Below, piece after piece: positions 22,072 through 32,043 of a stretch of DNA of 64,000 bases. Position numbers and translations under genes: made by a program. Source of the DNA: Notospermus geniculatus (lineage: Eukaryota; Nemertea; Pilidiophora; Heteronemertea; Lineidae); contig NMRB01000253.1 in the NCBI GenBank assembly GCA_002633025.1, forward strand, positions 253,504-317,503. The letters run 5' to 3'. Numbering within the stretch: the stretch's first letter is position 1; the number at the start of each line of letters is the position of its first letter. The notes beneath the pieces were generated by a model. The model was given only the letters and a program-made list of their open reading frames with translations, was not told the DNA's origin and did no database searches.

Positions 22072-22858
22072 CATATAATACACCCAAAACACGAAGTTGT
22101 TTGAGTATTAGAGCAATTTCAAACGAATAGTTTAGTTGGGAACATCAAACCGCGGGTGCCAGCTTCGGTGTGATTCGCCTCAAAATTAGTATATCGCGCA
22201 TGCGCAGTATTCCTGAAGTCGTCAGCCCTTTCCAGTGGTGTTGTAGGAACGTAGACCCACTGGGGACGAGTTTGTCTGTACACAGACAAATTTGAAAGTT
22301 GGCGAGATGTAAAATGTTTGAAATCATGGAAATGGTCGAGGCAGATTCAAAAGATGAAATTGGCACAATTCTATGCACTCTACATACGGTATGAACTTGT
22401 GGGGAACCCCGAGATGTACTGAAGGGAATTAATTCTGATAATAAAATAAAGTACGGCTCCAAATTTTCGTGTTTGTTTGGGGAGACATCGGAATCATCTT
22501 TCTGATTTGAAATGACTCATTAGATTTGAATACATCCTATGACATCACAAAACCTAATCAGCGTTATCATAATCATGACAGGTAGGTCTGAAGTACCGGT
22601 AGGCCTACCGCTTTTAGTCAGGTGCTACATTCAGACTTCATTTAGTCGCCTAACAGATCTAGTAAGCACAATAATGCAAGACATACCTACATAAAATTCT
22701 TATCTCGTATACAGTCTCTGAGCTATATTCAACAAGGGGCCAGCACGTGGCATCCATCTAAATTATACCAACAACATGTGACAGGCCTACACCCAAAAAA
22801 ATTTGCACCTCAAGCAAATAAAAATAAAAATAATAATTTGCGTGATCTGCTGCAGGCT
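22072..22858. other. Gene 1 to gene 2 spacer
   Basis: It contains a block (about 22276-22345: ctgtacacagacaa, then tttgaaatcatggaaatggt) that also lies downstream of gene 3 at about 29093-29164, which shows that the duplicated unit includes downstream flank. No further exon was recognised. Confidence 0.6.
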
Positions 22859-22876
22859 GATGAATATGCTAATTGT
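22859..22876 (+). promoter_or_regulatory. Conserved 18-bp upstream block, gene 2
   Basis: gatgaatatgctaattgt is identical upstream of genes 2, 3 and 4. It contains ATGCTAAT, which resembles a POU/octamer site. Its role is inferred from conservation only, and shared ancestry of the duplicated flank could also explain it. Confidence 0.4.
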
Positions 22877-23841
22877 TGCACAAATAGAACAGGGGTTCCA
22901 CTAAAAGTCTAGACGGTGCAATCTAATTAAATAATTATGAAATTTCTAGGCATCTGCCAAGTTCACCTGGTGTGATATCAGTTCGATAAAAAAAGTATCT
23001 GTCACAATTTCAACTATGATATCATGAACAGTTTCTCATTTTATGATACATTACATCTTGGAGGAATTATTATAATTCCTCCAAGATTACATGTATAACC
23101 ATTTTGGTTGAAAATTGTCACCCTGTTTCTAGATGTTGTCTTCTTTTGCAGGAACTATTGTGACTTCAATTATTATTTACACAGCATCAAAAACGAAAAT
23201 AAGCACTAGCTACAGTCAAAAATTAAAAATGCCCATGTCATAGACTTCTCCCAAACTGCCAAAATTTTTTGGTATATAGTAACTTTGACCTACTGCCAGG
23301 TCTGCCATGGTGTGGATGGCCACGAGCCTGACCCATATTCACAATTCTGAACCCAAGGGTGGGTTGCGTTTTTCAGCAGGACTGAGCATCATCTCTTGGC
23401 TGCTGCAATTGTCTCATTGCAACCCGGTTACATCAAGATTATTGTGTAGGACTGAAGCTAGGGACAGCAAAACTCTATGAAGAAATCTCTCATGCTGAAC
23501 TTAGAAAGCTTCCATTGGATTCTGGAAAAGGGACTTGAGCCATTGTGAAGAAAATGGAGAATCAGAGAGTATTTTAGACAAGTTACTCATACTGTACACT
23601 AGGCCCACTTGCCGCAGCGCAGCTTTCAACTTCGTGTTTTCTTTTTGATGCAATGGAAATATGTTCATAATACCGCAGTGAATCTCTGAAATCAAAAGGA
23701 AATGCAGTTGTAGGCCTACATCAAAAGTGTCTGTCGATGAGGGATTTTTCAGCCATAACATGAAACTAATACAGTTCGAGTGGTTGGTAAATTGATCAGC
23801 ACATCTGTGCATGGAGTGAAGTACATTGCACCTTGCCAAAA
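22877..23841. other. Gene 2 far-upstream stretch, longer than in sister genes
   Basis: About 0.8 kb separates the two conserved upstream blocks here that are close together in gene 3, implying an insertion in gene 2 or loss in the others. A perfect 15-bp-stem hairpin (atcttggaggaatta, 3-nt loop) lies at about 23056-23088. No exon was recognised. Confidence 0.45.
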
Positions 23842-24043
23842 CAGCTGCATTTTTAAGCTAATAAGCTCCTATTGAACAAAATTCATGAAATTAAATCGGG
23901 TTTCTAGTGGTGTACATTGAACAAAATTAATATTAAAAGGCAATTAATACTTAATAATTTCATTGTTATTCTTGGTTCAACACATATTTTAAATGGACAC
24001 TGCTGAACTCTTTACCATTCACTGCAGTGAAGACCTTCGAAAG
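23842..24043 (+). promoter_or_regulatory. Gene 2 promoter and non-coding exon 1
   Basis: CAGCTG E-box word at 23842-23847; shared block caaaattaatattaaaaggc plus aattaat at 23922-23948; TATA-like tattttaaat at about 23985-23994; initiator-like cattcact at about 24017-24024; donor aaag/gtaagt at 24043/24044. Spacing from TATA to initiator is about 30 bp. Inferred from the layout shared by the four genes. Confidence 0.65.
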
Positions 24044-24364
24044 GTAAGTCTGAACCTATCTTCTCTCCGATTTTGTCCACCATTCATTCATTTTGCACTA
24101 CATGTACCGGTACTATCTGATAAAAATGGGTTTAGACCTAGAGTCGGCCACTGCACATTTCTGTGTTGTTTTGATGGGCCCTAAATATTAAAAATACCAA
24201 ACACAGGATATTTAGTCCTATATGTTACCGATCAACTGCATTCTTGCCAGTTGGAAATGGTCTGCTTTACCAAACTAGAAAGAATTAAATTCTAGACTCA
24301 AACAGACTGGTTTTCACATTCCCTTATTTCACATTCCCTTATTGTCAAATATTTGTAGAGTGCA

Positions 24365-24476
24365 GGGCCCATATTCATGGAAACTTGCTAGCTTAGTTGG
24401 TTGCTTGTACGAACTGGGTGATTTTGTAACTAACTAAGCCTAGGAAGGTTTTACGAATATGGGCCCAGGCTACTGT
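24365..24476. mobile_element. Snapback MITE, gggcccatattc family, in gene 2 leader intron
   Basis: The ends gggcccatattcatgg and acgaatatgggccc are inverted copies, with paired tagct/taact words inside. Related ends occur at 29219-29347 and 59852-59970. Confidence 0.65.
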
Positions 24477-24710
24477 ACATGACAATTGCTTCAAACCACA
24501 GCCAGCTGTTCAAATAGGGGGAACAGTTTTGGCAAATTCTGATGAGACCCCCACCCTTTTAGGTTCAACATATACATGTAGGTCCAAATTTATTACCCAA
24601 TTAGGCCTGTTTCATTTTTTACTGTATTTTGGGTGGTAAAACAAAAGGTTTGAATATTGTCCGTTTAGAGTGCTATGTGTGTATCTATTGTTCTTTTGCT
24701 TCAGATCACC

Positions 24711-26027
24711 ATGAAGCCTGCCGTAGTTGTCCTGATTGTCTTGCTTGCCGCCACTGTCTGCATGGCTGGTAAAGACCCCCTTGCTGCGTCAAAGGTGCAG
24801 TTAGATCTCAGTAAGTTATAATATGTAGACTTATTGCCAGGTATTCATTCACTGATGCTGTCATTGTGGGAAGACCTTCCTGACAAGTCAGATGGCATCA
24901 TGTGCTATCCCCCCTGTGTATTTGAACAGGCAGTCAACGTCATAAAGTTCGGTTACCGGTACTGCCGTGGCCTACTCAACAGTTAGAATGAGGTCTGTTT
25001 CATTCTCCTCAAGAAATACAGTTCTTCAAACAAGTGTGATTTTGACTGATAAAAAACATGTACCGTATTCGAATTCTGGTATCCGTTTCAATACTGGTGC
25101 AGTTTTGTCCATGGGCTACATGAACGCTGTGAGGTTGTTCTAAGCAGTACTGTAAAGCGAATTTCGCGAGAGTGTAGGAGTCGCAAAAATTTCATGTCGC
25201 GAATATAATACAGCCAAGTGATAAATATGGTCCGTGAAAGAAAACTGAAAAAAATAGCAGAGACTCGCGAAAATATCCTGCAGCGAATATGTCTATAAAT
25301 CTGGATTCGCGAAAATTACCAGCCGCGAAATTATCTTGCTTTACAGTATATGTGTGTATTTTTCAGCTGGAGGGAAAGCGCCACCATTGAGGAAACAACC
25401 ATCGTAAGTACCCTAGAATCATCTTACAGTACAGGTCACAATTGACATCCCTACGGCTTCGCGTAAGTTACGCGTAACTTTCGAGTAACTCACGGCTTTG
25501 GTTTCGCGTAAGTCACCGCGTAACTCGCCCAAATTGCGTAACTCGCCTTGTAAATCACTGCGTAGCTAGCGAAATTCACGTAACTCACCTCGTAAGTTAC
25601 GCGTAACACAGCTCGTGAGTTGTTGCGTAAGTTACGAGTGACTTACGAGTAACTTACGCGAATTTAGGGATGTCAATTGTGACCTGTACTGTAGGTCTAT
25701 TTCTTGTCTTCTGGACAATTACAAAACATTTAACTCTTCTAACTCTGCTGGGTATACTCTTGGAAGAATTCATCAATCCTATTCTTCTATGAGTGTTTTC
25801 AGTCAATTCTCCACTCACTCTTGAAAGATGGTGCCTATCCTGACGCTGCCGCGCGCCACTTCCATCATGGGATTCTGAAGTTCAGCCATGACTTTTCTAT
25901 GTATAATTTACTTGTCATCTTTTGTGATTTTTTCAGATGCATACAAGCTGGTAGGTCATGCACGCCCCCACCCAAGGGGATTAAATGCTGTAAAGGCTTT
26001 GGATGCAAGGGCGGCAAATGCAAGTAA
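24711..26027 (+). CDS. Gene 2: secreted cysteine-knot-type peptide precursor, 75 residues
   Basis: Three coding exons: 24711-24810 (acceptor at 24704, donor 24811, phase 1), 25367-25403 (phase 2 after it) and 25937-26027 (stop TAA 26025-26027). All introns are GT-AG. Residues 1 to about 19 form a signal peptide with a VLIVLLAA core. About 27 residues of propeptide follow, rich in Lys/Pro and ending with an RK pair just before a Gln-Pro-Ser stretch, a possible processing site. The last 29 residues hold six cysteines spaced C-x6-C-x8-CC-x4-C-x4-C, with PPP in loop 2 and KGFG in loop 3, seven Lys/Arg and no acidic residue. The order C-C-CC-C-C is that of inhibitor cystine knots. Known families with it include antimicrobial peptides, channel blockers and protease inhibitors; which applies here is unknown. 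Two MITEs lie in its introns. Confidence 0.85.
25150..25346. mobile_element. TA-flanked MITE in gene 2, just before exon 3
   Basis: Ends ctgtaaagcgaatttcgcg and cgcgaaattatcttgctttacag are inverted copies (right end shown in part), flanked by TA on both sides (25148-25149, 25347-25348). Gene 4 carries the empty site ctaagcagtatata at about 32934-32946. A TA duplication fits Tc1/mariner-type mobilisation. The element ends only 20 bp upstream of the exon 3 acceptor. Confidence 0.88.
25427..25691. mobile_element. TA-flanked MITE in gene 2 intron 3
   Basis: Perfect terminal inverted repeats of about 26 bp start cagtacaggtcacaattgac. TA stands on both sides (25425-25426, 25692-25693). The interior is made of short gcgtaactcg/cgtaagtta words. 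Gene 3 has the empty site atcttaggtctatttc at about 28590-28605. A second copy lies at 31256-31523. Confidence 0.9.
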
Positions 26028-26667
26028 AAGAAACAACACTGTTCACTCGATTTTCATGTAGTAGTATGAAAAATAACAGAAAAGAATGACTCAATAATAT
26101 TTCTGTCTGATTTACTTTTTGGTTTGATTCCTTCTGGTCATGTTGACCGACAGATCTGCCCCCCGCCCCCCCCCATATTATTAATTAATCCCATCTGTAT
26201 TGAATTTTACGGACTTTTAAAGCATTAGGAGATGTCTTATTGCCTCATGAGGATCTGCAAAATGCTAGCCTGATATGTACTTCAGGGAATCAGGACCTAC
26301 TTTTCAGCACACATGGAAAAAACTGCACTTCGTTTTGGGCCCAGGTGGTCAAATAATATTGAAAACTTCAGTGTCTGAGGATGCTATCACATTATGCCGC
26401 TATTAAAAGGGTAGGGATAGATGACATCGCATTTTTAATTTGAGGCCTACGGATTTCAGGATCACTAATGGCCAACATTGTGAAGTCACAATCACTTTGC
26501 TATTAAGCTACATGTAGCAAGAATGCTAGGCAGATATTTGCACCAATATACCGGGTATGCGTTTTCTGACACCTATATATCTCCGCCCTCCGGTGAATCA
26601 GTGTTAAGTTGTCTTAGGCAGAATTGGTGGTTGGTGTAGGTCCATCTTGTACTATCAAGGGTTCTTA
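26028..26667. other. Gene 2 downstream flank
   Basis: The first 60 bp after the stop codon match gene 3 almost exactly. A poly(C) run lies at about 26160-26175. The segment ctccgccctccggtgaatca near 26582 recurs downstream of gene 3 at about 29882. A clear polyadenylation signal was not seen; aataat near 26093 is a weak candidate. Confidence 0.5.
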
Positions 26668-26990
26668 GGCCCCCCAAAAAATATTATCCGTTTCTTGTCC
26701 GCACTCGCGTCATTCCCGAACCCTTCACATCGAAATTTGTTTTCCACCAATTTAAAATTTTCCCGGCCTGCTTTGCTTACGCAGCGCGTTCTATACAATG
26801 CAAAGAAATGCTTCGTCACTTGAAATCATCTTTATTTTTCATGAAACTTGTGCTTTAAACATGTAGAGAGGTAGTTTGCCGAAAGTGTTTCCTCCATCCA
26901 TGAAGACAACTGGAAAAAAATTATTTGACAATAAAAAATTGCACGCCGGAGTCAATTTCCGCTGAGTTGCTGGACAAGAAATTTTTGGCC
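26668..26990. mobile_element. PIF/Harbinger-type MITE, TTA flanks, empty site visible
   Basis: The ends are inverted copies built on ggccaaaaa and tttcttgtcc, and tta flanks both sides (26665-26667, 26991-26993). The matching flank of gene 3 (about 29962-29985, attcttatggctgtgtc) has one tta and no insert. A second copy lies at 37537-37863. Confidence 0.88.
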
Positions 26991-27188
26991 TTATTGCTAT
27001 GTCTTTGGACCAGCTATTCGGAAGGCAAAGTAACCGTAATTTCAAGATGATCGAACCTAGTACAGCCACACATGACACCCCCAACCCTAAATTCTAACCT
27101 CCTACATATACACTGTCTCTGTGACACTCTTCAACAACAAGCTAATTAAAAGCATAAGAATTATAATTTTCATGATTTGCTGCAGACT

Positions 27189-27206
27189 GATGAATATGCT
27201 AATTGT
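27189..27206 (+). promoter_or_regulatory. Conserved 18-bp upstream block, gene 3
   Basis: Identical to the blocks at 22859 and 30150. Here it lies about 240 bp upstream of the TATA box. Confidence 0.4.
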
Positions 27207-27377
27207 CGTATGAATGAAACAGGTGTTGCACTAAAGTCTACAAGGAGGAACTAATTATGGACCTACAATAAATTTCTCGGGGTCTTCCAGGTCCATCTGG
27301 TGTGATATATCCGTCGGATAAAATGAACCAATGAAAATAGGACACAGCTACAATTAGCGAATAAGCACCTATTTACC

Positions 27378-27475
27378 AAAATTAATATTAACGGTAATTT
27401 TTTTTGTCTTGGTGCAATACTTTATATAGACCAAGCTGACTGATTGCGCATCAACTGCACTGAGAACCTTTAAAG
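27378..27475 (+). promoter_or_regulatory. Gene 3 promoter and non-coding exon 1
   Basis: Shared block caaaattaatattaacgg at 27377-27394, TATA box tttatata at 27421-27428, initiator-like catcaact at about 27450-27457, donor aaag/gtaagt at 27475/27476. The CAGCTG word of the sister genes is changed to CAGCTA here. Confidence 0.7.
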
Positions 27476-27995
27476 GTAAGTGTCAATGCATTTTCTCTCC
27501 AAATTGTCAAGTTCTTTTTGCGCTGACTGATAAAAGAGGGTTTAGTGCTGGAGTTAGGTGTGTTGGAAGGGGCCTAAAATATTCAAAATCTACCAATATT
27601 CACTCCTTTTAATGTAATCGATCAACTTCATGCTAAGGCAGTTGGAAAGATTTCGCCCATACTTTATCTTTCCCTCATATCTTCCTTATTAGAATCAAAG
27701 TCAAGACGAAACAGACTGGCTTTTGCACATTGCCAAATACAGGTAGAGAGTTACCCCACACTCCAAGCATTCTCTCAATTTTGTCGATATGACATTTTGC
27801 TTCAAACCGTGTAGCCAGCTGTTCGAATGGGATGAACAGTTGTGGAAAGGGTCAGAACCCACCCTAACTGAGGGGGGGTTGCCCCGGGTTTGTGCTGGGA
27901 AATACTTAGAAGTGCTGTTTTTAATCCTTATTTCCAACATGGCTCAAAAATATTACCCAATTGTCCATTCTATTTTTCTTTTGCTTCAGATCACC

Positions 27996-28935
27996 ATGAA
28001 GCCTGCCGTAGTTGTGCTGATTGTCTTGCTTGCCGCCACTGTCTGCATGGCTGGTAAAAAACACCCCCTTGACGCATCGCCTGTGCAGTTAGATCTCAGT
28101 AAGTTATAATGTAGCCTTATTACCTGATATTACAGAGTTTAAGAGATCACGACGCTATCAATAACGTTTATGTTAACGCTGTTTCTTGCATGTATTTCAT
28201 GTACAAAAAATAATGTTAACATAAATGTCACCATTAGCGTGTGATCTTTTAAACTCCCTATTCATTCGCTGATGCTGTTATTATGACGAGATATTCCTGA
28301 CAAGCTTTTTTTCGTAGGGGGCCCCAACCTGTGGGTGCAGCTTATTTTGCTTTAGTGCATAAGAGGATTGGGCTATTAAGTTCACACATAGTAATGGCTA
28401 GATATACCATATCAGTGTTGCCCATAAACAAGTATGAATTCTGGTATCATGCGGTTTCAATACAGGGGCAGTTTTGTCCATATAGGCAACATGAACAATA
28501 TTATGTTGTTTTGAGGAGTATATGTGTGTATTTTTCAGCTGGAGGGAAAGCACCACCATTGAGGAAACAACCATCGTAAGTACCCTAGAATCATCTTAGG
28601 TCTATTTCTTGTCTTCTGGACAATTACAAAACATTTAACTCTTCTAACTCTGCTGGGTATGCTCTTGGAGGAATTCATCAATCCTATTCTTCTATGAGTG
28701 TTTTCAGTCAATTCTCCACTCACTCTTGAAAGATGGTGCCTATCCTGACCCTGCCGCGCGCATCACTTCCAACATGGGATTCTGAAGTTCAGCCAGTGAC
28801 TTTTCTATGTATAATTTACTTGTCATCTTTTGTGATTTTTTCAGATGCATACAAGCTGGTAGGTCATGCACGCCCCCACCCAAGGGGATTAAATGCTGTA
28901 AAGGCTTTGGATGCAAGGGCGGCAAATGCAAGTAA
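27996..28935 (+). CDS. Gene 3: secreted cysteine-knot-type peptide precursor, 76 residues
   Basis: Coding exons 27996-28098 (acceptor 27989, donor 28099, phase 1), 28539-28575 (phase 2 after it) and 28845-28935 (stop TAA 28933-28935). Signal peptide as in gene 2 with one synonymous difference in the core. The propeptide has KKHPLDASPV in place of the gene 2 version. The 29-residue cysteine segment (C-x6-C-x8-CC-x4-C-x4-C) is identical to gene 2 in protein and apparently in DNA. Exon 3, intron 3 and about 60 bp after the stop also match gene 2 closely, whereas introns further 5' are much more different, which suggests gene conversion. Likely exported and disulfide-bonded; activity unknown. Confidence 0.85.
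28132..28258. mobile_element. Snapback MITE in gene 3 intron, TATT flanks
   Basis: Arms acagagtttaagagatcac and gtgatcttttaaactccc are inverted copies, with gttaac/gttaac words further in. TATT lies on both sides (28128-28131, 28259-28262). Gene 2 has the uninterrupted sequence ggtattcattcactg at about 24840-24854. Confidence 0.8.
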
Positions 28936-29218
28936 AAGAAACAACACTGTTCACTCGATTTTCATGTAGTATTATGAAAAATAACAGAAAAGAATGACCC
29001 CTTCCCCATATCAACAACTGCGTTTGTTTCCCTCCCCACTCTTCTCATGGTGCACATGGGGTTCATCGATCACCTCCCTTGCATCTGTGACTCTGTACAC
29101 AGACAACTTATGGTAACGAAGCCTGAGAGAAATAAGTTGTTTGAAATCATGGAAATGGTCGAGGTCTTCAAAACACTTGAAATCAACAAAATGCTGATTC
29201 ACTCTACTTCAAACACAT

Positions 29219-29347
29219 TGGGCCATATTCATAAAGGGTGTTTAAGACTTAGACGCGTGTAACTTCGTCAAATGCATGGTGGAAGTGCATGTATTTAGTG
29301 AAGTTACACGGGTCTAAGTCATAAACACTCTTTGTGAAATCGGCCCA
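29219..29347. mobile_element. Snapback MITE, gggccatattc family
   Basis: The left arm tgggccatattcataaaggg...acttagac is answered by gtctaagtc...tttgtgaaatcggccca. Downstream of gene 3. Confidence 0.75.
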
Positions 29348-30149
29348 TTGGTTTTAAATACATGTAGGCCTACCGGTACTAAAAGACAAGCATTGAGACA
29401 GATGTTAAGTTGTACCAAGTCTTGGAGAGACATTCGGACCCTGCAGGCTCACTCCTGCTATGCTGTGTGAACAGAGTCAACTAATCCCCAGCCATTCGAT
29501 CAGTTACCACATGTGATAAGTGACCATTGCAACAGTCGTGACAGTGTACCTAATTCTGGGTAACAGGATGCTCAAAAGACACTGCGTTGTGAGAAGCAAC
29601 ATCAGGAAGGGTTGTGGAAGCAAACAATGTCATTTCGGCATTCTTTCCGCCTCAATGACTATTGGGCATTTTGCCCTCTCCCGAAAGTGCAGGAACGCCG
29701 GAAAAATGTTTAGGAATGATAAAGACAGTGAACATAATCTTTCAAGAATATGCAGAGAGGATGCTGCATGAATGTGAATTTGCGTTCCGCGTCTTGTCCG
29801 CGCCCTAGAAGACACCAGGTTTGAAGCTAGCAAGAGCAGGGCACTAAGGATACTATTTGCACGAAATTTGTGGATTATAATTCTCCGCCCTCCATCAGGG
29901 GAATCAGTGTTTAGCATTGTCTTGGGCAGAATTGGTGGTTGTTTAGATCCATGTTGTACTATCAAGGATTCTTATGGCTGTGTCGTTGGACCAGCATGAC
30001 TGTGATTTCAAGATGATAGGATCTAGTACACCGATACATGATACCCCCCCCCCCCACCAAATTCTAATCCTACACTGTCTCTGTGACATCTTCAACAGCA
30101 GGCTAATTAAAAGCATTAAAATTATAATTTTCATGATTTGCTACAGTAT
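29348..30149. other. Gene 3 to gene 4 spacer
   Basis: The second half aligns with the flank downstream of gene 2 (gaatcagtgtt, gcagaattggtggttg, tactatcaagg, tttcaagatgat), minus the MITE at 26668-26990. No exon was recognised. Confidence 0.6.
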
Positions 30150-30167
30150 GATGAATATGCTAATTGT
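30150..30167 (+). promoter_or_regulatory. Conserved 18-bp upstream block, gene 4
   Basis: Identical to the blocks at 22859 and 27189. Confidence 0.4.
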
Positions 30168-30309
30168 CATATAAATGAAACAGGTGTTTGCACTAAAAGT
30201 TTACATGGAGGAACTAATTATTATGGAATTGCAATAAATTTCTAGAGGTCTTCCAAGTTCATCTGGACGGTGTATCAGGTGGATAAAATGAACCAATGAA
30301 AATTAGACA

Positions 30310-31199
30310 CAGCTGCAATTCTAAATGAATTAGTACCTATTTACCAAAATTAATAATAAAGGCAAATTTTTATTGTTGGGGCGACACTTTTTAACCAGGT
30401 TTTCGAAGAAAGTCCTGGTTATTAAATTACCGAAAGTGGCGGGCGGTCGGGCGTTTGGGCGTTCGGGCGGTCGGGCGTCCGGGCGGTCGTTTTCTCTTGT
30501 CCGACTGATAACTTAAAAACGACTTGAGATTTTCTTTTGAAATTTTTGGGACATGTTGCTTGTAAGTAGACGTTGTTTCCTTTCGATATTCAGCGTCATT
30601 CGATTCAAGGTTTGGCCAATAGGGGGCTAAATGTGAAAACAGAAAAAGTGCTATTTCTCCTGAACAAATGAACGGATCGTCACCAAATTTTTATCATAGG
30701 TATATCTAATGACGATACATAACATAATACCCGGGTTTTTCATTTGACCTACTTTTCAAGGTCACAGAGGTCAAAGTTCGACAAAAGTTACGAACTTGGC
30801 ATGTGTCGTCGTTTTCTCACCTAGCCATTTCATACCTTGCATAAATGTGTACTAGAGGGATACCTTCTGAAATACGAAGTTTCGGCCCGATCGCACATCC
30901 AATATGGCCGCCAGGCAGCGTTACCCGAAAATCATCGAAGTCTTATAACATGGGAACGACTTCAGATTTTCTTGTGAAATTTTGTGGACATGTTGCTTGT
31001 GAGTAGACATTGTTTCCTTTCGATATTCAGCATCATTTGATTCAAGGTTTGGCCAATAGGGGGCTAAATGTGAAAACAGGAAAAGTGCTATTCACGCCGC
31101 CACTTCGAAAACCTGGTTATTCGCCACGCCCAGCGTGCGCCTTGTATACAGACCTCACTGAACTATTGCGCATCAACTAGTGAGTGAACAGTTGGACAG
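30310..31199 (+). promoter_or_regulatory. Gene 4 promoter (split by an insertion) and non-coding exon 1
   Basis: CAGCTG at 30310-30315 and the shared block ccaaaattaataataaaggc at 30345-30364 lie upstream of an inserted element. After it come a TATA-like gtatac at about 31144-31149, initiator-like catcaact at 31171-31178 and donor acag/gtaagt at 31199/31200. In gene 3 the same upstream and core parts are contiguous. The core spacing (about 28 bp) is kept; the distance from the shared block to the core is about 750 bp longer. Confidence 0.6.
30391..31143. mobile_element. About 750-bp insertion in the gene 4 promoter
   Basis: Comparison with gene 3 places an insert between acttttta (30386-30393) and tatacagacc (31145-31154). 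Near the ends, accaggttttcgaag (30394-30408) and cttcgaaaacctggt (31103-31117) are inverted copies. Inside is a minisatellite of gggcggtc/gggcgttc words (30439-30490), and a segment of about 110 bp containing ttggccaatagggggctaaa occurs twice (near 30613 and 31050). No transposase frame was seen; class unknown. Confidence 0.75.
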
Positions 31200-31255
31200 G
31201 TAAGTGTAAATCCATTTTTTCTCCAGTTTTGTCCAGTTCATTTTGCACTATGATA

Positions 31256-31523
31256 CAGTACCTTGCACAATTGACCTCCCTTCCGTGCCGTGCACCATCC
31301 GCGTACTGCATGCAGCATCATGCACGTACCGTCCTCGTATCTTCCGAGGACGTGGCGCAGCGTCATGGAAGGCATGCAGTGAAGACGTAACGTCATTCAC
31401 CCGACGTCACGCAACAGAGACGCGTGACGTACCCATACCATACGTGATGAACTGAAGCCTACCTTCCTCGTCACGTACGGGGAAGGTACGCGGATTTAGG
31501 GAGGTCAATTGTGCCAGGTACTG
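31256..31523. mobile_element. TA-flanked MITE in gene 4 leader intron
   Basis: Ends cagtaccttgcacaattgac and gtcaattgtgccaggtactg are inverted copies, TA on both sides (31254-31255, 31524-31525). Same family as 25427-25691, but with more diverged arms. The interior is rich in acgtcac/cgtacc words. Confidence 0.85.
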
Positions 31524-32043
31524 TAACTGAACGAGGGTTTAGTCCTGGGGTCAGGTGTGTTGGATGGGGCCTAAATATTCAGAATCAACCAATATTCAGT
31601 CCTTTAAATGTATTGATCAACTGCATGTTGGGCGATTGGAAAGATTTCGCCCCTACTATCTTTTCCTCATATCTTCCTTATTAGAATCAAAGTCTAGAAT
31701 AAACAGACTGGCTTTTGCACGCCATCATTGCCAAATGTAGGCAGAGTTACTCGAAGCTCTACCCATTCTCTCTATTTTGTCGATCATGACATTTTGCTTC
31801 AAACCAAGCCAGCTAATCCGATGGGACGATGAACAGTTTTGGAAAGGCTCAGACCCCCTGACTATGGAGTTGCCATGGATTTGTGCTAGAAAATGCTTGG
31901 AAATATACTTGGAAGTGCTGTTTTTAACCCTTTCATTTCCACCGTAGCCCCAAAATATCACCCAATCGGCCTTTTTCCACCCACATTTGACTGGAAATAT
32001 CTGAATCAAATGCCATTCTATGTTTCTTTTGCTTCAGATCACC

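Noticed and set aside
27789-28109. 106-codon frame that starts upstream of gene 3 exon 2
   Set aside because: A strong acceptor (cttcag at 27984-27989) and the match with the three sister genes place the start at 27996; the upstream part is intron.
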